Below, piece after piece: positions 46,166 through 58,298 of a stretch of DNA of 64,000 nucleotides (within the stretch, counting starts at the first letter, position 1; the number at the start of each line of letters is the position of its first letter). The notes under the pieces are model-generated. The model had not been told where the DNA came from, did no database searches, and saw nothing but the letters and a program-made list of their open reading frames with translations. Where the stretch lies: NCBI GenBank assembly GCA_021292105.1, contig CM037874.1:25656583-25720582 (forward strand), in the 5' to 3' direction. The translations under genes were made by a program, and so were the position numbers. Source of the stretch: Anadara kagoshimensis. Lineage: Eukaryota; Mollusca; Bivalvia; Arcoida; Arcidae.

Positions 46166-47155
46166 TTAACCAAACCGTAATATATTCGTTTTAAGTCCAT
46201 CCCTTTTATTTGATATATTTGATTATCCTAAAGCAAAAAACATCAATTTGTCGCCTGCATTTTATGAATAAAATATTTTGTTAACATTGGATTATGTTAT
46301 TGTTAAAAAGATTAATTTTTCTGTAATTATATAAGTGAAAATATTTAATCTTGTTAAAATATTAGTAGAAAATTGCTCAGAATATAACATAAAAGATTTA
46401 TCTGAAACAGTCTATAATTAATCCTTATGACATTTACATCATGACACTAGAAATAACGCCAAACATTCAATATTTTATTTTGCCGCAACAAGATGATAAT
46501 TTCACTACTTAAATATGTAAAAAATAATATTGTGATACTTCAGTTTGCAGTTTTCTTGAATTTGAAGGTTTTTCATCTTATGGGCAAAACTTTGTAACTC
46601 AAACGACACAAGACGACGAAACGTGCAGATTCTGATAACGAGTCAAAAGATACAGTGATATCCAGGATAGGTTGTGATCACGATCATGTAGACGGATTTT
46701 TGTGACAACTCTTACACATCGTGCTATTTACCTCATGCAATTACAGATTTTCCTATGGACTGCATATATGGATGTCATTAAGAATATAATTTACCGTCGG
46801 GGGCAACAATTATACTAATTAAGACATGTTCTTATGTATTTCGAAGAAGATAGTACCACTGACTTTTTGGCACTTTACTAAAGAAAGGTTAATGAAAGCG
46901 GATATTCTGCGTAAGTTCAAACAATGCCAGAAATTTAAATCCGAACATGAACGTTTCAAAAACAATATTTTAATACACAATGCTAACTATATTGTCTCCA
47001 TTGCTGCACAGCATGACTTCACTTACAGTGACAAGACTTTTTTTTAAAACCCATAAAGAACATAGACTTGTTGCAAACCCTTTGTATGATACTTCGCTGC
47101 AAAACAAATTTCATTTTAATACTTGACATGTACCAACACACCTGTTAATTAACTA
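46166..47155. other. Unassigned stretch upstream of K4
   Basis: AT-rich. An open frame at 46826-47047 (73 residues; KADILRKFKQCQKFKSEHER) has some coding-like composition but no recognised domain, and may be part of an element. Confidence 0.35.
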
Positions 47156-47157
47156 CA

Positions 47158-48395
47158 GATTACAAAAGATACAGGTGTCTAAATTTATTGCATAATGGAA
47201 AAGAAGTGTATGTACATCTCGCATAGAATTTAATAAAAACTGATTCTGAACAATTATATACACTATCTAGTCGTAAATTTAAACAAGTTGTGAGAAATTT
47301 AATTTAAAATGGTAATTTGTCGTCTCGAGCGATCTGTGTGCTCTTATTCAAATTACAAGGGATATAATTTGATTAACAGAAGAAAAAACAGTTCAAAAGC
47401 TAAAAAAGTGGTAGTACATGCCAGCGGTATAGATGAAATTATCAATCATTTAAGAAATGGCCAGTTTTCATTTGAGCATCTTGTTGGCATCTGCCCTTGG
47501 AAAATCTAAATGCAAGAATGTTTTAAGATGATTCTTATAAAATGAGTTCATTGTATAAGAAAGAGTTAGAATTGCAAAAATAATGACCCCGTTTCTTACA
47601 TAAATAAAAGAACCGTAGTTCTTACTGCATTTCTACAGGGAATCACAGACATTCGTGGTGTTCATTATTTAAGAAAGAGTTAGAATTGCAAAAATAATGA
47701 CCCCGTTTTTTGCATAAATAAAAGTAACGTAGTTCTTACTGCATTTCTACAGGGAATCACAGACATTCGTGATCTGGAAAATAATAATAATAAATTGTTA
47801 CATTTGTAGCAGGTGTCGATTGTATTATAGACAATAACGCCGTTATTCCAGAATGCATTTTACTGAGATTGCAAATGATACAGGTTGTGTTTTTCTTTTT
47901 TAGTAAATGCATAATGGAAAAGAAGTGTGGATGTACAACTCGTATAGAATTTAATAAAAACTATGTGTACAAATTTATAAATTGTCTAGTTGTTATTTAA
48001 ACAAGATAACTTTAATTTAAAATGTTAATTTGTTGTCTCGAGCGACCTTTGTGCAAATTACAAGGAATATAATTTGATAAACACAAAACTCAGTTCAAAA
48101 GCTACAAAAGTAGTTGTACATGCCAGCAGTATTGATGAAATTATCCAGCAATTAAAAAATGGCCAGTTGTCAACTGAGCATCTTGCCAAGTTGGTATCTG
48201 CGCTTGGAAAATCACAATGCAAAAATGTTTAAGATGGTTTTTACAAAATGAGTTCATTTTATTAGAAAGAATTAGAATTGCAAAATAATAACCCTGTTTC
48301 TTGGCTTATGAAAGGAAATGTAGTTTTGACTGCATTTCTACAGGGAATAAAAAATATTCGTCATCTGGAAAATAATAATAATAAACTGTTACACG
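47158..48395 (+). pseudogene. Tandemly duplicated fragment of an unrecognised coding sequence
   Basis: Two diverged copies, about 47158-47785 and 47868-48395, carry plus-strand coding remnants. The first reads KVVVHASGIDEIINHLRNGQ. The second has nearly the same segment, followed by EHLAKLVSALGKSQCKNV and a stop, and further down VVLTAFLQGI. A 114-base direct repeat lies inside the first copy (starting at 47557 and 47671). The pattern looks like the C-terminal half of a multicopy, transposon-like protein, broken by stops and shifts. I do not recognise the family with certainty. Confidence 0.45.
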
Positions 48396-48457
48396 TGTAG
48401 CATTTATGCTGCCAGGAACTTATTGGCAAACGCCGTTTTTCTTTTCATCAAACTTAA

Positions 48458-48658
48458 TTAGTTTATTTGTGAGTGGTTGCAAAAACCGGCTTGCAATGTA
48501 GAATAATATATGACTCTAAAGCTACATTGAGTGTTGTTACCAGTCTTACACATATTTCCATAAATTCTTAGTAATAAACAGTCTAAACATGAACTGTCAC
48601 CATCTTGCTGGTTATATAAAAGCACACTTAGTGTTGAGGCTATTAATAAAATCCACAC
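48458..48658 (-). other. Cysteine-containing open frame, repeat-associated
   Basis: 66-codon minus-strand frame with hydrophobic start MWILLIASTLSVLL and six Cys (CLDCLLLRIYGNMCKTGN... then CSF and GFC). It could be mistaken for a small secreted protein. A diverged copy of its first part, with stops, lies at about 63820-63880, so it may be part of a repeat. Treated as doubtful. Confidence 0.3.
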
Positions 48659-48659
48659 G

Positions 48660-49747
48660 TAAGCTAATTAAACAAGGTTTCTGATTCATTTATACAAAGT
48701 AGAATAATTTGAACATTAGAAAAGAAAGAGCATGGGGCATTTCAGGCTGGGATGGCATCCCATTTTCTTTCGCAGGAAAACTTTTTCACAGAGATAAAAA
48801 ACCAACAAAACATACTACTGCAGCCTGGGGTTGGGCCATTATGAAATCATGTTTTAAATTACTATGGGATGTTGCCCTTATTTATAGACTCATGAAAATT
48901 GATGGGATTTTAAACTGACAAGAACCATTCTAGCCTCTCAGAAAGTCTTTGACCATCACAAATCTTGGTAAACGTTGTACATCTTCCTTTATGGTAAAGC
49001 AGATGGACTTATTCTGCCATATTTAAGACAGTGCATTGCCAATGGTTATACACCAAATCTACAAGGTTTATATTAATATATTTCACATCAGCGAAAATCC
49101 AGATTACATATTTATACAATATGTCGTTTTTACGTTTATGTTTGCTGTGTATTTCGATGTGTTGTTCGCCGAAATAATTCACTTCAAATTCATGGCGGAA
49201 GAGTTAAATTTGCAAACTTTTTGTATGACTTTAATATGACCTGCTATATGGTCATATAAGAGTATTAAAATATGAACGCAAATGTAAGGAGTCTTCAGTC
49301 TTGTAATGAATAATAAAGCCAAGCAATGTTTAAAACAAAATGAATCTTTTTTCAACATCTGGTCATCCAAGACATAGGTGGGGATTTTATTCTAGAAGCA
49401 GTCAACTTTAAGATGTTTCTGCCTCCAAGGTTACCTACGTAGTCACAATGGATAATAGTATACTAAAACATTGACAGTAAAGTTATTTATTATTATTTTT
49501 TTCAAATCATTGCAAAAATAGCAATTAGAAATGTTTAAAATGGCATTTATAAACAAAATAATACTAGTTTTAAAAGATATTTTAAACATCATGATTACAT
49601 TCAATTTAAAATTATGTTTATCTTGCACAATAGAGCAAGATTCATTGCTATGATAGAAGCTCCCCATTTTCATTTTTCAAATCCATGAAAATGTTTGTTT
49701 AGGAAGTGTGCAACTCATTTACATGTACTGTAGGTAATCTTCAAATT
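48660..49747. other. Unassigned stretch before the foldback structure
   Basis: A plus-strand frame at 48709-48918 (AWGISGWDGIPFSFAGKLFH) may belong to the same element as 47158-48395. Nothing else is recognised. Confidence 0.35.
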
Positions 49748-50989
49748 AGTCCGTATGCTAGGTGGACCCGTGCACCCCCACCCCCCTGATCCTCCGACAC
49801 CACTTTTTTCTGGTACCTTAGGGTGTCTAGTAATGGAACCAGGATGTTTCCCAGAAATAAATTGGGATGTTCTTCATGAAAAACTTCAATATTTAGGAGT
49901 ATCTGAAAGTTTTCAGTAAATTTCTCTATAAGGGGTAGGGGAACGTTTTTATCTTTGTTTTCAATAATATTATGGAGATACAGATCATATTTGGTATCAT
50001 TGTAAAGGGAACATCTTCAGCTTTAATAAAATACAAAGTTGGTTGATGTAGCTGCTACTATGTCGTCACCATGACGTCATAAACAAGTTTGAGGAAAAAC
50101 GCTATAAAATCGTGTCAATTTATCCTTTATAAAATTATTTCTGTACAGCATAATAAAACACATTAAGACAAAGTATGTTTTGCATTTACTTAATGAATTG
50201 TAGTTATAAATGATCATATATTTTCATCTTCAAAAAAAGACACCACTCTATTAGAAAAAATATATTAAAGATGTCCATTTTTAAAAAAAAAAAAAGATCG
50301 AAACGGGGTAGGGGAACGTTTTTATCTTTGTTGTCGATGGTTTTATGTTGATATAGATCATATTTGGTATCATTGTAAAGGGAACGGGTTCAGCTTGGAT
50401 TGGAGTAGCTATTACTGTGACGTTTCCATGACGTCATAAACTCAATTTTTGAAGAAAAAAGCTATATAATCATTTTAAATTATACTATATGAAATTATTT
50501 CTGTACAACCTAATAAAACACATGGAGACACTGTATGCTTTTCATTTACTTCATTAATTGTTGTTATAAATTATAATAATTCTCATTTTAAAGAAAAGAC
50601 GCCACTCTGTTAGGAAAAATATATTAACTTAAAGATGCCCTTTTATTTAAAATTGATCAAATTTTAAAATTAATAGTTTTCACGATTAAAGTATCCCAGT
50701 ATGTTTTTTTGCATAAATAATATCATCATCATCATCATCCATTATTCTATAGCTAAAAAAAGCTTAATTAATAATCTTAGTTTGAGAATGACTTTAGTTC
50801 TAATCATTGCCAATGGTGATTTAGCAGTTGGTTTAATGGTGGAGATATTATTATCATCCATTATCCTTAAAACATATGCTTCATTAGTACAATGCATTAT
50901 AAGACAAAAGCTGCGCCATTAATTTCTTTACTTTGACATAGTTTAAATAGTTCCTTGAACAAAATATGACTACCACAGTATTTTTCTAA

Positions 50990-52620
50990 TTGAAGCGATT
51001 TTGTTCCATCTCTTTTATTTCTCACCAAGATATTTGGTCTTCTACTCTAACACTTGCCCTGTGGTGGTTTTCTGAGCGTATGTCTAATCCAGTTCCACTG
51101 TTTCTACACCATATAAGAGGGACGACTTTACATTTGAGTTGAATATTGGGTTTTTGTTCTTAGTGGCAGACTAGCTTTCCATATGTTTCTTTATAATTTT
51201 GAATGCTTTTCTGGATATTTTTATTCTTGTCTTGATGCCCCGTTCTGTTTCTTCTTCAGCACCAATCATGCTCCTCAAGTAGTATTATTGTTCAACATTT
51301 TGTTTTGTTTGAGTTGATCTTCAGTCCAGTTTTTAAAACTGTTTCGTTCAGTAGTGTGGTCTTTATCCACATTTGATTTAATGCGAGGGTCAATAGGCAG
51401 ATATCGGCGAAACCCACATATTCTATCTGGGGTGTTAGTGTCCATTGTATTCCATTTGTTGCAATTAAAGATGATTTGTGATTTGTATACAGCTTTGACA
51501 TACTCCTGTATTCACATGAAAGCTTGGGGATAGTTTTCTCTATTGATAACTTAACAAATGTACACTTAGTATTTATAAAGGTATAATACAGATTGTCATT
51601 CTACTGACTGTATGGCCATTTGGTCTGCGCAAGATAATCTTTCCTAAAACCAGCTTTTTTTGTTCAGAGCACCTAGTACCTCTTCTATTCCATCTTTTAG
51701 TCTATGTAGGATGATCTTTGACAGTATTTTTCAGCTACATTGGGTAGTATGGTGCCTGTCCAGTTCTTACATCTTTATGATCTACCTTCTTCAGTAGTTT
51801 AATGAGATAGTCCATCCCCCATTGTGTTGGAATAATTTCTCCTATCCAGATGTTGCACAGTAATTTAGATATTTATTTAGGTCCTATAGCTTTTCCTTTT
51901 TCAAGTTGATTTATACTTTTTTTATTTCTTCTTTTGTTGGCACCCTTTCTTATTTTATTATAAAAGGTACGTAGTGTTATGTCTAATATTTCTTATGGAG
52001 GTGGTCATTTTGATATATCGTTAAAATGTTCAGCCCATCTTTTCTCTGTTGTGATCTTTTTTTTTCATCCTCCGGTCGGTCTGTGTTTGCTGGTTTACCT
52101 GTGTGGGATTTTGTTGTTGTTGGGTATAGATCTTCTAAGTTTCTCCCATTAGCTATTATTTCTTGTGCGGTTACACTATTTTCCATCTTCCATATATTTT
52201 TGTTGTGTTCCTTTATATTTCTTCCTTTGCCTCCTCCTACTCCCTTTATACTAATTGTTTGCTAATCTGGTTCTGCTATTTGTTATTTTCTCTCGCATTT
52301 CCTTGTGATATTTTGTTCCGTTTCCTCTGACAACCATATTCTCTGTGTCGTTATACCGGTATACCCTTTTTATCCCAACTCTCATTATTATCACCCATAG
52401 CTGTTAAAGCATAAAACCTGTTTTTCAGACTTATCTTAATTCTTCTTTTTTCCAATTGTTTCAATTTTCTAACATTAAACTCATGTTCTGTTTTTCCAGG
52501 ATTTGTCTGGCTGCTTTTATTTTTATCTTTGTCATGATAAATTGGTGGTTGGTTTGAGTTGACATATGCTCCATGCATTGCCCTGACATTGAATAGACTC
52601 CTCCTACATTTTTTCTATGG
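50990..52620 (-). pseudogene. Decayed LINE (RTE/CR1-like) in the foldback loop
   Basis: In minus-strand order: a linker-like KKRRIKISLKNRFYAL piece (52351-52578), an EDLYPTTTKSHTGKP piece with KDGLNILTIYQND (51983-52186), and an RT catalytic-region piece (51292-51501) with NGIQWTLTPQIEY, GFADICLL and LKINSNKTK. The catalytic box reads F-A-D-I where Y/F-A-D-D is expected, so one Asp is missing, and the frame is broken many times. Confidence 0.7.
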
Positions 52621-52702
52621 TTATATGGTCAATGTTTTTTCTGGTGATACCGATGTTACTTTATGGCAATCTTTGTGTCGAAATACTGTACCTCGTTGTA
52701 GT

Positions 52703-52817
52703 TGTCATGTGCTACTTTTGAATTTTTATGAAGTAATATAATTCAAAAGTAGCACAATTGTCATTTGGTACTTTTGAATTATATTATTTCATAAAAATTC
52801 AAAAGTAGCACATGACA
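52703..52817. repeat. Nested palindrome (small foldback element)
   Basis: Arms of about 50 bases around a ~14-base loop. Each arm is itself a palindrome starting GTGCTACTTTTGAA and ending TTCAAAAGTAGCAC, so the motif occurs four times. Confidence 0.75.
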
Positions 52818-54190
52818 TAGTGATCAAGCATAAAGATAATAAATTTCTATAATTTTGCTCATAACTGTTTGAAAAATGATGGAACTGTATCTCTAGGACT
52901 GTAGCTGCTCCGAAATCTAGCATAAATTTACCCTGGGTTAGTAGGATGTACAGTTGGTAGTGAAGTAAAAAAGATTAATTTATTCTTGAAGTTCCTATTC
53001 ACTACAACTAGTCAACGGCAGAAATCGCATGTTAGGTTTCCACTGCTTTAGATGCATATAACAATCCTGTGGCATATGACTACCATTAAAACACCTGCTA
53101 AATCACCACTGGTAATACTTTGAACTAAAAGTCATTCTCAAACTAAGATTATTAATTAAGCTTTTTGTTAGCTATAGGATAATGGTTGATGATGTTGGGC
53201 ATTTTTGTTATGAATGTATGAAAAATTGATGATGATGATGATGTTATTTATGCAAAGAAACATACTGGGATACTTTAACCGTGAAAACTATTAATCTTAA
53301 AATTCGATTAATTTTAAACAAAAGGACATCTTTAAGTTAATATATTACAGAGTGGCGTCTTTTCTTTAAAATGAGAATTATGATAATTTATAACAACAAT
53401 TTATGAAGTAAATGAAAAGCATACAGTGTCTCCATGTGTTTTATTAGGTCGTACAGAAACATAATTTCATATAGTATAATTTTAAATGATTCTATAGCTT
53501 TTTCTTCAAAAATGAGTTTATGACGTCATGGAAACGTCACAGTAATAGCTACACCAATCAAGTATGTAATTTATTAAAGCTGAACCCGTTCCCTTTACAA
53601 TGATACCAAATATGATCTATATCTACATAAAACCATCGACAACAAAGATAAAAACGTTCCCCTAACCCATTTCGATCATTTTTTAAAAAATGGGTATCTT
53701 TAATATATTTTTTCTGATAGTGTGGTGTCTCTTTTGAAAATGAGAATATATGATCATTTATAACTACAATTCATATAGTAAATGCAAAACATACTTTGTC
53801 TTAATGTGTTTTATTAAGGATAAATTGATTTTATAGCGTTTTTCAACAAAACTTGTTTATGACGTCATGGTGACGACATAGTAGCAGCTACATCAATCAA
53901 CTTTGTATTCCATTAAAGCTGAACATGTTCCCTTTTCAATGATACCAAATATGATCTGTATCTGCATAATATTATTGAAAACAAAGATAAAAACGTTCCC
54001 CTACTCATAATAGAGAAATTTACTGAAAACTTTCAGGTACTCCTAAATATTGAAGTTTTTCATGAAGAGCAGCCCAATTTCTTTCTGGGAAACATCCTGA
54101 TTCCATTACTAGACACCCTAAGGTACCAGAAAAAGGTGGTGTCGGAGGATCCTGGGGGGTGCACGGTTGGTCCACCTAGCCCACGGACTA

Positions 54191-55310
54191 AAAATTTTAC
54201 ATTAATATACATGTACTGCAGAGGCAAAGAAATGTAAATAAAGTACTCGCGCTATTAGAAAATGACCCGAAATTCATTTACCATCCAGATATCTATTCAA
54301 TGGAGGGCAACATTAAGAATATAAAATTATTTGTCATCACCAAAAACATGAATCATTAAGCATGTTATATGCTTCATTAAGCAACACATTAGACAAAGAA
54401 TTGTTGAACCTTTTTCCGATCTGTTTATTCGAAAAAATGTGCAACAATCTAGTTTATAGTTTTTTTACAATTTCCATTCCGAGAATAAAACAGAATCAAT
54501 GGATATAGCGGGACCATTGTCTGCGTCTCGAATCTATGGACATTATTATAGCTTGAATTTGGTTAAACTAAGTTTTGCAGTTTTAAACAAGAATCTTATG
54601 AACCATATAAGTCTTAAGAGGTGATACAGTCAAAGCTAGCAAAAATGTATGGGAAGTATGTTGCCAAATCTTGCCTACTTGTACCAATTTGTAAATACTC
54701 AGCAAGAACTGTAGGAATCGTTGGCATCTCCAGAAATGGGAAATTACAATATTATTCTTGTAACTGGGTAAATGAAAAATACTAAATTAATACATTCCAA
54801 TTTGTGATACAAGATCGGCGAAGGCTAAGTTTTACATACATATACACTGAAGGACTATACATTGATTTGCCAGTGTAAGTCCGCGCGTTGCCAGTTTAAG
54901 AATTTTTACTTTAGTTAGGGTTGTATTTCGGATATTGGTTGGCATCTTTGTTTCTTATTATGTTTAACGATTCAAGTACATAATATATCCTTTATTTATA
55001 AATCACCTTCATTTTTGTGACAAACTAAATGCCAGAATGACTGGTCAGCATAGACTTTGCAAACACAAGGGATCACAAAAATATTCAGAGTCGAGAAAAA
55101 ATGGACAACAAAACATATCTCATTGTGTGCCAAACTGATAAACATCACTATTTATAATATTTCATTGAATGGGTACTTAATTTGCTATTTACAGTATTTC
55201 ATATGTTACGGCTGTTCCAAGAGGGTAAGCATCGCCTGTGTAGCTTTTCTTGAAGTGTTATGTTCCTTATGTAACTTCTGTGAAATGTATAACATCTTTT
55301 ATTTTTCTTT
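54191..55310. other. Unassigned stretch
   Basis: AT-rich, with a weak reverse tail-like piece near 55210-55240 (AAGAGGGTAAGCATCGCCTG). An open frame at 55057-55350 has no recognised domain. Confidence 0.4.
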
Positions 55311-55314
55311 TGAG

Positions 55315-55530
55315 ATGTTTTTGACGTCCCATAGTTTTTTTTTCTTTTAATCCATATTTTGATATAGACATGGTTACAGCTATCTAAACAAGAAGTTCCT
55401 TATCTTCTAGATTAATCGGTCTAACTTCCCTGGTGGAAGTTCACGTGTTTAACCTCCTTTGTCAATTTAAAAGTTTTTACTATGCTTTAGGATGGTGAGT
55501 TGGACATAGATTAGTATGTTTGTTTCTAAC
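55315..55530 (+). mobile_element. Penelope-like 3'-tail fragment
   Basis: TTTTTGACGTCCCATAGTTT, CTTCCCTGGTGGAAGTTCAC and TTAGTATGTTTGTTTCT in tail order. Confidence 0.65.
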
Positions 55531-55879
55531 GTTAATCATTTTATTGAATCTGTGAATGTTTGCATTGGGTGTTCCTTTCTAATTATAGACAGTTTATATT
55601 TGTTTGAACATTTCCTGATGATGCAACAGAACTACTACAATAAACTGTTACTCATTTCTATTGGTAATTCAAGTATCAGTTGTTCAGATATAAATTGGTG
55701 TTTTTGTTTTTCATGTTTTCAATAGCTATGATTTATTCCATATCGTTATTCAGATGTATATTATTTCAGTACAAAGTGATGCATTCGTTATTGTTACATT
55801 TTACAAAGAATGCATTTGGATTTTTATGAAGATGTAAACTTGCTTCTGTTGCTTGTTTATAAGAACTAAAACAATCAAT

Positions 55880-55952
55880 TTGATTTTAGAATGTTTTTAT
55901 TTTAGAGTCTACTACCAAGAGCATCACAATCATGGTAAAAAACAACCGTGAC
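55880..55952 (-). other. K5 non-coding 3' exon with poly(A) signal
   Basis: Acceptor CTCTTTACAG at 55953 and AATAAA at 55901-55896. Confidence 0.65.
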
Positions 55953-56314
55953 CTGTAAAGAGAAAAAATAAAACTATTATACAAAAGTCAAAATTCTGTA
56001 TAGATTTTAATTTTAGATGCTAAGTAGTGTAGCTATGGTGTCTGATCTAAGATATTTGAACTGCATTGTTTGCTAAAAGATCTGTATGCTATTTTTTTAA
56101 GTTGCTTCGGGACCCGACGATTTTAAAATTATAGGGATGATTTTGTAATTCCAAAAGTGCACACCATACATGTATAATACCACAGAATATCCCGTCTAAA
56201 GCAAGGAGTGAGTCATACGTATAATCGATGGTCTTAAAATGTGTTTATCCTGTCATGTTTCCTTGTTCCGTTTTTATTATAATTTTTTACTTGATCATGT
56301 TTTGATTCAATGAG

Positions 56315-56654
56315 TTGAGCAATGGTGTTTGACGTCCCAGTCATGAATATTTCACTTATATCGAGACGTCGCCAGCTGTAGGCGAAAATGCAATTTTGCC
56401 TATGCGTTGCGCTGATGGCATTATACAACAGGGTTCCTAAGCGTTCCAAGCCCACCGTGACCTCGTTTATTTTAAGTTCCCATCGGAAAGAACCATGACT
56501 TTTATTTCGTAATGCCGAGTGCTTGGCGAAAGAACAGTCACTACCCACTTTCAAGGCTTGGGTCAGACCCGATCGGAGTACGAACCCACAACCTTCCACT
56601 TACGTAGCGAGCACTCTACACATGCAACTGAGCTACTGCAGTGTTTTTTTTTTT
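56315..56654 (-). mobile_element. tRNA-derived SINE (family 1) in K5 intron 3
   Basis: Flanked by ATTCAATGAG at 56305-56314 and 56655-56664. Minus orientation: the head at the right end (CACTGCAGTAGCTCAG on the minus strand), box-B-like GGTTGTGGGTTCGTACTCC, the CACCGTGA / AGGGTTCC core and a CGTCAAACACCATT tail. Confidence 0.8.
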
Positions 56655-56811
56655 ATTCAATGAGCTTTTTAGTCTATTTGTTTCATACTATATTCATATG
56701 TTTATATGTCAACCATACTGTGTATTCAATATAACTAAATTATATTACATGTATTTCAATAATATGATGTTAAAGGTAGATCATATAGAAAGGCCTTCCT
56801 TACCATCAAAC

Positions 56812-57910
56812 TTAGCCTCCTCTGTGTTTACATCCACCGTTGGAGTTGATTATACGGGCACCTCTGAAACACGCAAGTAAACAGTTAAAGCGACAGTTCT
56901 AGTCTATTCTTATCTTCATATTTTCATTAGCCTTGCGCATTTCCTATATCTTCCAATATGAGACTTTAGACATTCATCAGACTATCAATGCCAAACGACC
57001 GCACCACTGCGTTTGAATATTAATATCAGCAATACACATTCCCGGAGAACTATAACCTGGTAAACAAAATGGATGTCCCTAATATCCCTGGTGGTTTACC
57101 TCTTGGGGTATCAAATGCCTTTGTGTTTTATGATCAATTCCTTTTTCAACTTCACAAAGTCAACCGGAAGTTTCTGTGTTAATAAAAAATTTCACCAGCG
57201 AAATAGATAGTTCATTTGATGCATGTTGGGATATGTTCAAGATCTTCGGACATACCTTTGCATTCGTTCAGTGGATGCACTGAATCAAAGACAATATTTG
57301 TGACGTAATACACAATTAGGTCACGTAGTATACGTATTACTTCGTAAACATTCGTGCGACTCTTGCACGTTCAATTTCGTGGTCAAAATGTTTGGAAATA
57401 TAATCCCAGAATTGAACGCAAATTAATCGTGAAAAAGTAATTCCAGAATTTAAAAAAACACTTTTTAATAAAAAAAATATATAACCATTGGCGCATTATT
57501 CAGTTTGTCGTGCAAAGGTTTGGCATCATATTGACTATGGACGCCATTTCAAAACAGTTTAATTGTTAAAAAATTACCCTTCTTTAAGCTTTATAAATGT
57601 TACTAAATCGTCATAAAATATGTTGATCTTTGCATATACCTAAATGCATTTCTCATTGAGCGTGAAAGAATGCCTAGCCCGTATCATGTTTTAATATAAG
57701 GCTATAACTTTTACTACTATATCTAGTTTTAAAAAGTTGACCGGTTATCCAACGAAATAATCAACTAACTTACATGCAATTAGCTTCACAGGCATTGGAG
57801 AATGTGGCTCGTGCACATACTGGACTGTATTCCTTAGTACATGCGCATTCTTTTGCGCTGGCCATGCTTGTAGCGACAAGGAGAACAAATACCATACAAA
57901 TAATCTTCAT
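56812..57910 (-). CDS. K5: secreted single-domain Kazal-type protease inhibitor (2 coding exons)
   Basis: The coding exons are 57910-57774 and 56863-56812, phase-2 join (AT|GTAAGT to TTTCAG|A), giving 62 residues. Residues 1-19 are a signal peptide (ICMVFVLLVATSM core). The mature part begins near KECAC with a one-residue Cys1-Cys2 gap, then YSPVCARATFSNAC, and the sixth Cys in the second exon (GGC) followed by KHRGG and TAA. The reactive site reads C-T-K-E, so P1 is Lys. This is the only trypsin-type site in the cluster. It is most like K4 (ARATFSNACEA and KHRG shared). The stop lies before the donor at 56804. The introns are about 0.9-1.2 kb, and a SINE occupies the third. An extracellular inhibitor role is inferred from the family. 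Confidence 0.88.
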
Positions 57911-58230
57911 CTTTGTTTCTGAAAAAGACGTTTGTTGCTTTAAAAAAACAATGATTTCAAATAGTTTTGTTTTGTATTGGGAAATCGCCAAGTTTACCCA
58001 TAGAAAAAAGTATTATACAGTTACTATTAAATAAATGTACTATCACAACTGAAAATGTCAAATTTCCATCAAACATTCTGTACGCTGCATTGCAGTTAGA
58101 GGGAAAACATGATTTTACGTTTTCTATTCCTTTTCCAAGTCTCTTTAATTTTTTGAATCAATAACTCAAAATGTACAATTTCTTATAATAAAATGTTGCT
58201 AAAATGACGTTTATTTAGCAGATTATAAGA

Positions 58231-58298
58231 ATCCATTATGAGTATCCATATAGGATAGGGAAATCTCCCTATCCTAGATGGATAAAATCATAATGGAT
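58231..58298. repeat. 68-base hairpin
   Basis: ATCCATTATGAGTATCCATA and TAGGATAGGGA pair with TCCCTATCCTA and GATGGATAAAATCATAATGG around a four-base loop (AATC). It lies in K5 intron 1. Confidence 0.7.

Larger units (their letters stand above)
49748..54190. mobile_element. 4.4 kb foldback structure with ~1.1 kb inverted arms
   Basis: The left arm starts TAGTCCGTATGCTAGGTGG, and the reverse of the right end reads TAGTCCGTGGGCTAGGTGG. The arms stay inverted-homologous over about 49748-50850 and 53075-54190 (GATCCTCCGACACCAC, AAAACGTTCCCCTA, the (ATC)n tract, and TTAATAATCTTAGTTTGAGA on each side). Each arm also has an internal direct repeat of about 375 bases beginning TAGGGGAACGTTTTTATCTT. 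The loop holds a decayed LINE and a smaller palindrome. The target duplication is unclear: TA or TTA fits the borders. The arms are diverged, so it is not recent. Confidence 0.75.
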
